Of a stretch of 17,542 nucleotides of DNA, positions 1 through 6,006 are shown in pieces. This stretch comes from JAUWMI01 sp964630455 (GTDB lineage: Bacteria > Sumerlaeota > Sumerlaeia > MWCT01 > JAUWMI01): positions 1 to 17,542 of the forward strand of contig CAZVVA010000069.1 in assembly GCA_964630455.1 (NCBI GenBank). The letters run 5' to 3'. A program made the translations under genes and the position numbers. Position 1 is the first letter of the stretch. Each line of letters begins with the position of its first letter. Below the pieces are notes generated by a model. That model had not been told where the DNA came from. It saw only the letters and a program-made list of their open reading frames with translations, and made no database searches.

Positions 1-85
1 GGCCCAAGACTATTATGGACTTTGTATGCGCACCCAATTATCTTCTCTGTCAGACTATCAATATCCATCAGTCAACATCTTCTAT

Positions 86-153
86 AATCATGTAAATCTT
101 GTTAATCATGTCCAAATATTTTTTTAGACAAGATTTACAGGATTAACAAGATT
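86..153. repeat. Inverted repeat made of 9-bp AATCNTGTN units
   Basis: The left arm (86-112) is three consecutive 9-bp units, AATCATGTA, AATCTTGTT and AATCATGTC. The right arm (127-153) is the reverse complement pattern: GACAAGATT, TACAGGATT, AACAAGATT. A 14-base AT-rich loop separates the arms. The arms differ at five or so positions, all at the variable fifth and ninth bases of the unit. It begins 37 bases beyond the stop of the minus-strand repeat-protein gene, so it could act as a 3' stem-loop for that transcript. Similar 'aatcctgtaaatcctgtt' intergenic elements are dispersed in many bacterial genomes (recalled, not checked here). The structure is seen directly; the role is inferred. Confidence 0.75.
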
Positions 154-189
154 AAAAACTATTTGTCTCTGCCCTGGCAGCTGAAGCGT

Positions 190-2286
190 CTATTTTTTCT
201 TTTCCTCTGTATACGGTTCAAATCGCAAAGGTAACTTCGTGTAGTCGCCGTCCAGGCCTACTCCTTTTTCAGACAGCAGTTCGTATTGTGGGTGTTCGCG
301 TTCCCGCACCCAGATGGAATTTTCGGCCGCCGATGGCCCGGGGTAAGTATCATTGCCTTGTGTATCAAGGAAGATGCCGATGTTTAGAAAGTCTTCCCGC
401 AATGTGCCGAGCTCGCTATTATTGTACGCGCCGAGGGTAAGAGTTCCTGTCGAGTTGTATGAGTCATCCCCATGGAGATCAAAGCATAGACCAATGGAGT
501 TACTGTTAGCGGTACCCAGGCTCAAATTCGGCGCATGATACGTGTCATTCCCTGTCTTATCAATCAGCATGCCAAGCGAAAAGTCGTGGCCTAGCCCTTG
601 AGACGCATTTAGCCGCGCAATGTACGTATCGTTGCCCCCTTCGTCCAGCAAGACTCCAACGCCAGTGTGAACTCCGGCACCTTGCGTATACCATGCTCCA
701 AAGTAGCGATCATCTCCGTTTGAATCTAATAGAATGCCGACCCCTGACCAATAAGCACACCCCTGGGCAAACACACCTGCCGAGTACTGGTCGTCCCCTT
801 CTAAATCGTAAAGTACGCCGACGCCCCCGGGGAGTGAATGCCCATCTGACAGGTCGCCCCTCAAGCCGCCGCCAAATCCCTGGCTCATGCTTCGGTTGTG
901 TTTGCGCGCTTGCACGGAGGGGAAAAGAATGTGTTCGTCGTCGCAGAAGTAAATGTCGTCGCCCGCAAGATCAACAAGCAATCCATAGCCCTTTGTTGAG
1001 CCGTGGGCTTGAGAAGCCAGGAAGCTCGAATAAATATCATTGCCTCCCCGGTCGAATAGCAAACCCAGCCCATACTGGGCAAAACCCTGTGCCGTGGTTC
1101 GGCCAATGTATTTGTCATTCCCGCCGTAGTCGATCAGCACACCCACACCGAAGCTGGCACTACCTTGCGTAGAATTAATGCACCGATACAGATCATCGCC
1201 TTCGAAATCCAGCAGGAAGCCATAGCCGAAATATCCGGAGCCAAATGCAGGGACATCGTGATCGCCAGCATTATAGCGGTCGTTGCCCTTGAAATCAAGA
1301 AGCACGGAGAAGGGATGATCCAAGTCTTTATTCCCACCTCCTTTGGAGTAAGTGTCGTTTCCGCCGAAGTCGAGGATGAGCAAATAGTTTTCTGCTTCAT
1401 TGTAGACGCTATCACTTCCACTATCAATTACAATGCGGCCCAATGGCGTTACGTAGGAGAAGTGGAACTCCGGCTTGTCCGCCCCGGTGGACTTGTTCGC
1501 CTTGGCGGACTTGTCCGCCTTGGCGGATTCCGGGTCGAAGTTCTTCAGCGTTTCCACGGATTTGTCAATTGCGTCCGCCAGTTCCAGGGCCCCGGTATAC
1601 AGGAAGCGATAATCCACATGACCGATCGCTTCCAGGAAATCGTATTTCAGCTCTTCCTGCGTTTCTCGGTGGAAGACCAGGTAATTGATGCGTGGTGCAA
1701 TGCGCTCGTAGATCGGCCGGGGTAAACGTCGAAACGCACGGGTATGCCATCTCGATGCAGAAGCCATGCTGAAGACGATGCGTGCTGCTTCAGTGGCCAC
1801 GGGTTGCGGGAGCGCTGCTATTTGCCGGCGCAGGCCCTGGCGGTCAAACAGAGGTATGCGGCTACCGGTTGTGTGAAAGAGTTCTTCGAGAGCCGTGTAA
1901 AAGGCATCAGGTTGCGTGGCCTTTTTATCAATATTCTTCATCGGATTGTAATGAAATCCGCGGCGAACCCCTTCGTCAACTTTGCCCGACATATACATCA
2001 GCGTATCGCGAAGAGAATCCTGGTACTTATGAAAGTTCCGCTTAAAATGCCCAAGAAAGTAAGGAATCTTGAGGGGATAATGCATGTAGGCGTCAAACAC
2101 GCCAAGACGATAGCGCTGGCGGCCAGCAAGCGGTGCATCCCAGGGCATGAATCCGACTCGCTCGCGCGTCATACTAACTTTTTGCAAAGCAATATCCAGT
2201 GGATCATCGCTCTGAGCGACTTCTGCTTCCGCCCATGAGACCACGCAGCAGTAGGTGAGTATAAGCCAGATGAGTCGTTGAGTCAT
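190..2286 (-). CDS. Secreted repeat protein with 12 LxDxxG(N/D)DxY motifs
   Basis: Function unknown. The start chosen is the ATG at 2284-2286, because it follows an AGAGAGGG ribosome binding site and opens a classic signal peptide (MTQRLIWLILTYCCVVSWAEA, likely cleaved after residue 21). An in-frame ATG 16 codons upstream would bury the signal. Of 698 residues, about 24-270 form an unrecognised, helix-rich region with many Arg and Tyr. A short low-complexity linker of Ala-Asp-Lys-Ser type words follows. From about residue 300 to 647 there are 12 copies of a roughly 25-30 residue unit ending in LLDxxGNDxY or LxDxxGDDxY, often with a QG pair between copies. The regular spacing suggests a beta-solenoid; the Asp/Asn pairs could bind calcium. 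It differs from RTX nonapeptides (GGxGxDxUx), which lack the Tyr and the long spacer. It lies 83 bases downstream of a sigma54 activator fragment on the same strand and may be co-transcribed with it. Location outside the cytoplasm is well supported, the fold is inferred. Confidence 0.88.
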   Translation of the reverse strand: MTQRLIWLILTYCCVVSWAEAEVAQSDDPLDIALQKVSMTRERVGFMPWDAPLAGRQRYRLGVFDAYMHYPLKIPYFLGHFKRNFHKYQDSLRDTLMYMSGKVDEGVRRGFHYNPMKNIDKKATQPDAFYTALEELFHTTGSRIPLFDRQGLRRQIAALPQPVATEAARIVFSMASASRWHTRAFRRLPRPIYERIAPRINYLVFHRETQEELKYDFLEAIGHVDYRFLYTGALELADAIDKSVETLKNFDPESAKADKSAKANKSTGADKPEFHFSYVTPLGRIVIDSGSDSVYNEAENYLLILDFGGNDTYSKGGGNKDLDHPFSVLLDFKGNDRYNAGDHDVPAFGSGYFGYGFLLDFEGDDLYRCINSTQGSASFGVGVLIDYGGNDKYIGRTTAQGFAQYGLGLLFDRGGNDIYSSFLASQAHGSTKGYGLLVDLAGDDIYFCDDEHILFPSVQARKHNRSMSQGFGGGLRGDLSDGHSLPGGVGVLYDLEGDDQYSAGVFAQGCAYWSGVGILLDSNGDDRYFGAWYTQGAGVHTGVGVLLDEGGNDTYIARLNASQGLGHDFSLGMLIDKTGNDTYHAPNLSLGTANSNSIGLCFDLHGDDSYNSTGTLTLGAYNNSELGTLREDFLNIGIFLDTQGNDTYPGPSAAENSIWVREREHPQYELLSEKGVGLDGDYTKLPLRFEPYTEEKKK

Positions 2287-2369
2287 CGCGCACCCTCTCT
2301 TGGAATGGTATGTTTCACGATTGCTGCTCACCATGTCCTGGCGTTTCAGTCCGAACTGTACGCCAGAAT

Positions 2370-3152
2370 CTAATGAGCTGAGGGAACTCTGATTTTGTAT
2401 TTTCTCAAACGGTAAATAAGGGTCTGGCGAGTAATGCCAAGGAGTTTTGCAGCTTTTGTCTGATTATACTGGCCCTGTTCCAAAGCTCGCACTAGCAGAG
2501 CCTTCTCCAGTTCTTCAAGGGCAATACCCTCTTCCGGAATGCTGAGATTGAAGGGAAGCGTGGTGGATGGCGCATGGGCAAAATCCGCAGGCAGATCCGC
2601 AAGAGTGATCACGTTCGTCTGGCTTTCTCGCATCAAAATAATCCGTTCAAAGAAGTTCTCCAGTTCGCGCACGTTTCCCGGCCACGGAGCCGATTGAAGG
2701 GTTCTGAGTACCTCAGGGCTGACTGTCAGGTGGTCGGCCCGAAATTTTTTCATAAAGTGCTGAACAAGCAGCGGAATATCCTCGGGTCGCTCGCGGAGTG
2801 GCGGGAGAAGCAGGGGAACCACGTTCAGCCGGTAATAGAGATCTTCTCTAAATTCGCCCTGCTTGAGTTTTTGCTCCAGGTTGGTATGCGTGGCAGCGAT
2901 AACCCGCACGTCCACAGGAACCGGCCGGGTTGAGCCTACTCGCTCAATCTCTTTCTCCTGAAGTACGCGCAACAGCTTGCTCTGAAGCGCGGGCGACATA
3001 TCGCCGATCTCATCCAGAAAGATCGTGCCCTTATGTGCCGTCTCAAATTTCCCTTCGTGGTCGGCAATTGCACCGGTGAAGGCACCTTTTTCATGGCCGA
3101 ACAGCTCGCTCTCAAGCAGCTCACTTGGGATGGCAGAGCAATTGACCGGCAC
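2370..3152 (-). CDS. Sigma54-dependent activator, C-terminal part (5' end lost at assembly gap)
   Basis: This 260-residue piece begins abruptly at the N gap with VPVNCSAIPSELLESELFGH, which is internal to the sigma54-interaction AAA+ domain. GAFTGA (the sigma54-contacting loop) lies at about residues 23-28, Walker B is FLDEIGDM, and the arginine-rich sensor region reads REDLYYRLNVVPLLLPPLRERPEDIP. The PWPGNVRELENFFER segment is typical of NtrC proteins. The C-terminus (about 229-254, NQTKAAKLLGITRQTLIYRL) is a Fis-type DNA-binding helix-turn-helix. Receiver domain and Walker A are missing because the sequence stops at the gap, not because the gene is necessarily truncated. It is a different protein from the piece on the other side: it repeats the same domain segment with a different sequence and is in another frame. 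It would activate sigma54 RNA polymerase by ATP hydrolysis. The family call is firm; target genes are unknown. Confidence 0.93.
   Translation of the reverse strand: MPVNCSAIPSELLESELFGHEKGAFTGAIADHEGKFETAHKGTIFLDEIGDMSPALQSKLLRVLQEKEIERVGSTRPVPVDVRVIAATHTNLEQKLKQGEFREDLYYRLNVVPLLLPPLRERPEDIPLLVQHFMKKFRADHLTVSPEVLRTLQSAPWPGNVRELENFFERIILMRESQTNVITLADLPADFAHAPSTTLPFNLSIPEEGIALEELEKALLVRALEQGQYNQTKAAKLLGITRQTLIYRLRKYKIRVPSAH
3073..3152. repeat. First copy of 80-bp sigma54-activator repeat at the gap edge
   Basis: This segment matches 3402-3481 at 77 of 80 bases with no gaps. The last 53 bases (3100-3152 against 3429-3481) are identical. It encodes the conserved stretch from VPVNCSAIPSELLESELFGH to KGAFTGA. 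Its end coincides exactly with the first N, as expected when a repeat breaks an assembly. Sequence on the far side diverges strongly at protein level. Confidence 0.9.
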
Positions 3153-3162
3153 NNNNNNNNNN
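3153..3162. other. Assembly gap (10 N)
   Basis: Ten Ns interrupt the two sigma54 activator pieces. Ten is a common placeholder length, so the true distance is probably unknown. The missing DNA should hold at least the end of the AAA+ domain and the DNA-binding domain of the right-hand regulator, plus the N-terminal part of the left-hand one, unless the two contigs were wrongly joined. Confidence 0.98.
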
Positions 3163-4063
3163 AGAAAAGATCGCTGCGAAACGCACCGCGAGCCACCATT
3201 TGTTCCAGATTGCGGTGGGTGACCGCCACCAGCCTGAAATCGCTGGCAACCTCCCGCCGGCTGCCGATGGGCCGAACCCGTCGCACTTCCAGCACCCGCA
3301 GAAAGGCCTTCTGAAGCGCCGGGGACAGCTCGCCCACTTCATCCAACAGCAAGGTGCCCTGATCGGCCTGCATCACAAGACCTTGTTTATCCCCGTCGGC
3401 CCCGGTGAAGGCACCTTTGACATGGCCAAACAGCTCGCTCTCAAGCAGCTCACTTGGGATGGCAGAGCAATTGACCGGCACAAAGCGCTCGTTTCTTCGC
3501 TTTCCGTTATAGTGGAGCGCCTTTGCCACCAGTTCTTTCCCTGTCCCGCTCTCGCCACGAATAAGCACAGTGGCATCGGAATCTTTGATTCGGGCCATTT
3601 GTCTGAAGATGGCCTGCATTTTGGCGCTGGTACCAATAATGTTCTCAAACCGGAACTTTTCTTCCAGTTGCTGATGCAAGGCAATGTTCTCTTCCATCAG
3701 TTCCTGATAGTCGAGTGCCTTTTTGACCACCAGGTTGAGCTCTTCCCGGTTGAACGGCTTGGTGATGTAGTCGTATGCACCGGTCTTCATGGCTTCGACT
3801 GCGTTCTCAATGGTACCATACGCAGTGATAACAATAACCAGGACCGAAGGCGAGCGCCGCTTCAACTCGTGGAGCAGCGCCGTGCCGTCCATACCTGGCA
3901 TACGAACATCAGTGACAACCAGATGGAATGGGGCGGCACTAAAGTGTTTCAGCGCCTCTTCGCCGTTGCCGGCTACTACAACTTCGTAACCTTGCCGGGT
4001 GAGATTATACTCAATCACTCGGCGGAGATTTACATCGTCATCAACAAGCAAAATTCTTTTCAT
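3163..4063 (-). CDS. NtrC-family response regulator, N-terminal part (3' end lost at assembly gap)
   Basis: The 300 visible residues start at MKRILLVDDD (ATG at 4061-4063), the usual beginning of response regulators; an in-frame ATG 26 codons upstream adds no recognisable domain. The receiver domain (1-118) has the acidic pair D8/D9, phosphoacceptor D52 (VTDVRMPGMDG), T80 and K102 (TKPF). After a short coiled linker, the AAA+ domain shows Walker A GESGTGKE (170-177), GAFTGA (217-222) and Walker B LLLDEVGEL (238-246). It ends at ARGAFRSDLF, where the family normally continues YYRL. Phosphorylation by an unseen histidine kinase should control it, and it should activate sigma54 promoters. The ribosome binding site is weak. 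It lies divergent to dut across about 500 bases. Because the sequence breaks at the gap, it cannot be called complete or broken in the real genome. Confidence 0.93.
3402..3481. repeat. Second copy of 80-bp sigma54-activator repeat
   Basis: This is the partner of 3073-3152 and lies in the same direction 329 bases away. It is inside the AAA+ domain of the receiver-containing piece, and the surrounding sequence continues normally on both sides. Confidence 0.9.
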
Positions 4064-4449
4064 GACACTCGTTCGATGGATGACCTTGCGGAACCTAACG
4101 TGTAACGCAAAAGTTTTCGGCTCCGCCCTGGGACCTCTCAAGCATCCCTGCGTGCAGCCGACTCATGCTTAAAGTTGCATTCGATAATGTCTTTGCTCTT
4201 TCGTTCAGTACAATGAGGGACGGCAGAGGAGCGGCAACCCGTATCATAGGCGCAATGAGAAAAACTGCTGCACGATGTCCCTGAATGTCAACTCATTGAC
4301 AGACTTACATATAGGAACGAGCACATGGGCTTTGCAAGAGTTTTTTGCCCGACTGGTGGCTTAAAGCCTTGCGCTCACTGCATGCAGATTGGAGATTGAA
4401 GTCCTTCTCGCATTTTCGGGCTGGAGTGAGGCGTTCGTTCAATTCATTA

Positions 4450-4477
4450 TTGACTTTTCGACACTCTTACTCATAAC
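4450..4477 (+). promoter_or_regulatory. Candidate sigma70-type promoter for dut
   Basis: TTGACT (4450-4455, 5 of 6 consensus) is followed after 16 bases by CATAAC (4472-4477, 4 of 6). It sits about 85 bases before the dut start. The rest of the 4064-4562 interval shows no gene I can support; it must also hold the promoter of the divergent response regulator, which I could not place. Confidence 0.35.
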
Positions 4478-4562
4478 TACAGATCAGATTCTCTGCAGCA
4501 GCGAGCTGTTGAACGATACCATACAGTGGGTAGACGCTCGTTCATCTGGCAGGAGGACGAAA

Positions 4563-5024
4563 TTGAGTTTCTTGCGCGTGCAGATTCAGCGGGAACCCGG
4601 ATGTGAGGACCTACCTCTACCGGAGTATCACACGGCTCAGTCGGCTGGTCTTGACCTTTACGCCGCGGTCGAGAAGGAAACTGAGCTTGCGCCAGGGGAA
4701 GTCAAGCTGATTTCCACGGGTATTCGTCTGGCAATTCCAGCGGGCTACGAGGCGCAAATTCGGCCTCGTAGCGGACTCGCCTTGCATAACCGGATTGGTA
4801 TCTTGAACTCACCTGGCACGATTGACGCCGATTACCGCGGAGTAGTTGGTGTGATCCTGGCGAACTTTGCCCAGCAGCCCTTTGTTGTGAAGCGTGGCGA
4901 TCGCATCGCGCAAATGGTCTTCAGCAAAGTCGAGCGTGTGGCTCTTGAGGAGGTGCGCAAGATCAAAGCCACAGAACGAGGAGATGGTGGCTTCGGCCAT
5001 ACGGGCACAGGGCCACCTAAATGA
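4563..5024 (+). CDS. dut: dUTP diphosphatase (dUTPase)
   Basis: It hydrolyses dUTP to dUMP and pyrophosphate, keeping uracil out of DNA and feeding dTMP synthesis, as a cytosolic homotrimer in this family. The start is TTG at 4563: a perfect AGGAGG (4551-4556) lies 6 bases upstream and the resulting 153 residues match the usual family length. The open frame reaching back to 4389 is not supported by family homology. All five motifs are visible: 1, AGLDLYA (28-34); 2, PRSGLA (68-73); 3, GTIDADYRG (85-93) with catalytic Asp90; 4, RGDRIAQ (111-117); 5, RGDGGFGHTG (139-148). Motif 5 normally reads GSTG, so His146 replaces a common Ser in the loop that closes over the triphosphate. The gene lies 112 bases before the methyltransferase gene on the same strand and is probably co-transcribed with it. 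Confidence 0.97.
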   Translation: MSFLRVQIQREPGCEDLPLPEYHTAQSAGLDLYAAVEKETELAPGEVKLISTGIRLAIPAGYEAQIRPRSGLALHNRIGILNSPGTIDADYRGVVGVILANFAQQPFVVKRGDRIAQMVFSKVERVALEEVRKIKATERGDGGFGHTGTGPPK

Positions 5025-5136
5025 TTGATCGCCACGTGCTATTGTCGCTACTGAGGCAAGAAGAACGCGCGTGTTTTTTATGTGCCTCTGGCACATTAAA
5101 ACCATTTTTCCGTGGTTTGGATAGCCGGATAGGAAG

Positions 5137-5796
5137 ATGGTCCAAAATTGCACAAAGGCTTTCGACCAATTGGATTTTGGCGCGGACAGCACTCCGTGTG
5201 TAGATGCTCTTCTTCTGGCGGAATTTGTTACGCTCGCACCGGGGGAGCGTATAGTTGATCTGGGTACCGGTAGTGGCGTGGTTGCCATTTGTCTTGCATC
5301 CCGCGAAGACGTGCAGGTGATAGGTGTTGAAATCCAATCTTCCGTGCTTGCCCAAGCTGAAAAGAATCTCCAGAGGAATCAGGCACGTCTGAAAGGGCGG
5401 GTTGGCCTGTTGGAAGGCGACATTCGCCAGATTGATGCGGTGCTTCCACGTGGCGAATTTAATATCGTGGTCTCCAATCCTCCCTACTATCAGCGAGGAG
5501 CCGGCCGGCTGCCACCGAGCAAAGAAAAGGCAGTGGCGCGTCATGAGATTAATGTACAGTTAGACGAAATCGTCAGCGCAGCAGCTCAACTGCTGTGCAC
5601 GCGGGGTGCATTTTATCTAATCCATGTTCCGTCTCGTCTGGATGAGCTGCTAATAGCTTGCGCAAAGGCAACATTGGTGCCCAAAACGCTCTGTCCGGTG
5701 TACTCGAAGAAAGACGCTGCTGCCGAGCGCATCCTGTTCAAAGCAGTCAAGCAGGGCAACCCGGGTTTCGAGATTCTGCCACCCAAAGTACTGTAA
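5137..5796 (+). CDS. TrmN6/YfiC-like tRNA adenine-N6 methyltransferase
   Basis: A 219-residue SAM-dependent methyltransferase of the COG4123 type, whose E. coli member methylates adenine 37 of tRNA1(Val). Motif I is VDLGTGSGVVAI (about 40-51), the acidic loop is VIGVEIQ (61-67), and motif IV is NPPYY (114-118), the signature of amino-group N6 methylation. The ARHE segment after it is also typical. The N-terminus is shorter than usual: before VDALLLAEFV only about 20 residues remain where the family has a longer strand-helix leader. An in-frame stop at 5122-5124 rules out an earlier start, and AGGA sits only 2 bases before the ATG. The last 40 codons, stop included, recur in diverged form at 8029-8148. 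Family is firm; the exact tRNA substrate is inference. Confidence 0.9.
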   Translation: MVQNCTKAFDQLDFGADSTPCVDALLLAEFVTLAPGERIVDLGTGSGVVAICLASREDVQVIGVEIQSSVLAQAEKNLQRNQARLKGRVGLLEGDIRQIDAVLPRGEFNIVVSNPPYYQRGAGRLPPSKEKAVARHEINVQLDEIVSAAAQLLCTRGAFYLIHVPSRLDELLIACAKATLVPKTLCPVYSKKDAAAERILFKAVKQGNPGFEILPPKVL

Positions 5797-5819
5797 CAAT
5801 CCCAAAATGATTAGCCTAA

Positions 5820-5834
5820 TGGCACGACCCTTGC
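5820..5834 (+). promoter_or_regulatory. Sigma54 (-24/-12) promoter
   Basis: TGGCACGACCCTTGC matches the sigma54 consensus TGGCACGNNNNTTGC at every fixed base, with GG at 5821-5822 and GC at 5833-5834 separated by exactly 10 bases. Transcription should start near 5846 and run rightwards. No plus-strand gene is visible until 8367; the first gene met (6007-7614) is on the opposite strand. It lies 23 bases beyond the methyltransferase stop. Confidence 0.75.
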
Positions 5835-5870
5835 GAATACAATTCCGTCATGCTATTTATCACACCATAG

Positions 5871-5898
5871 GTAGGGTCGGGACGGCGAGGCGTCCTAC
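5871..5898. repeat. Palindrome with two alternative stems
   Basis: GTAGG (5871-5875) can pair with CCTAC (5894-5898), or GGACG (5880-5884) can pair with CGTCC (5891-5895) around the loop GCGAGG. The two pairings exclude each other because they share bases 5894-5895. It could be a REP-type intergenic element, or part of a small RNA made from the sigma54 promoter 37 bases upstream. The pairing is seen; the role is open. Confidence 0.45.
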
Positions 5899-6006
5899 TG
5901 GGTGAGGAGGCTAATCTCAAAGCCACTACTTTTTGCCAGAAACGGCCTTCGATTTGCCACACTATAGAAGAAATCGTTGCTAGAATTTCAAATACAATAG
6001 AAGCTC

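Noticed and set aside
86..153. CRISPR repeats
   Set aside because: The 9-bp units are contiguous and form a palindrome; there are no spacers and no cas genes.
1349..1380. RTX-type haemolysin repeat
   Set aside because: The GGNDxY motif looks like RTX at first, but the unit is about 25-30 residues long with Tyr and no GGxGxDxUx nonapeptide periodicity.
3200..4105. 301-codon open frame opposite the response regulator
   Set aside because: It is the antisense shadow of a gene with clear receiver and AAA+ motifs; its own translation shows no domain.
4296..4325. TTGACA as a dut or regulator promoter
   Set aside because: No acceptable -10 box lies at 15-19 bases; the nearest AT-rich box is far too close.
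4340..4375. Second sigma54 promoter upstream of dut (TGGC...TTGC)
   Set aside because: The GG-to-GC spacing is 11 bases, not the strict 10 needed for sigma54.
4389..4562. Extended N-terminus of dUTPase
   Set aside because: The upstream open stretch has no family counterpart, and the TTG at 4563 has a perfect ribosome binding site at ideal distance.
5021..5203. 60-codon frame whose ATG overlaps the dut stop
   Set aside because: It overlaps the methyltransferase start in another frame, has no recognisable sequence, and its first 38 residues do not resemble the methyltransferase leader, so a frameshift is not supported.
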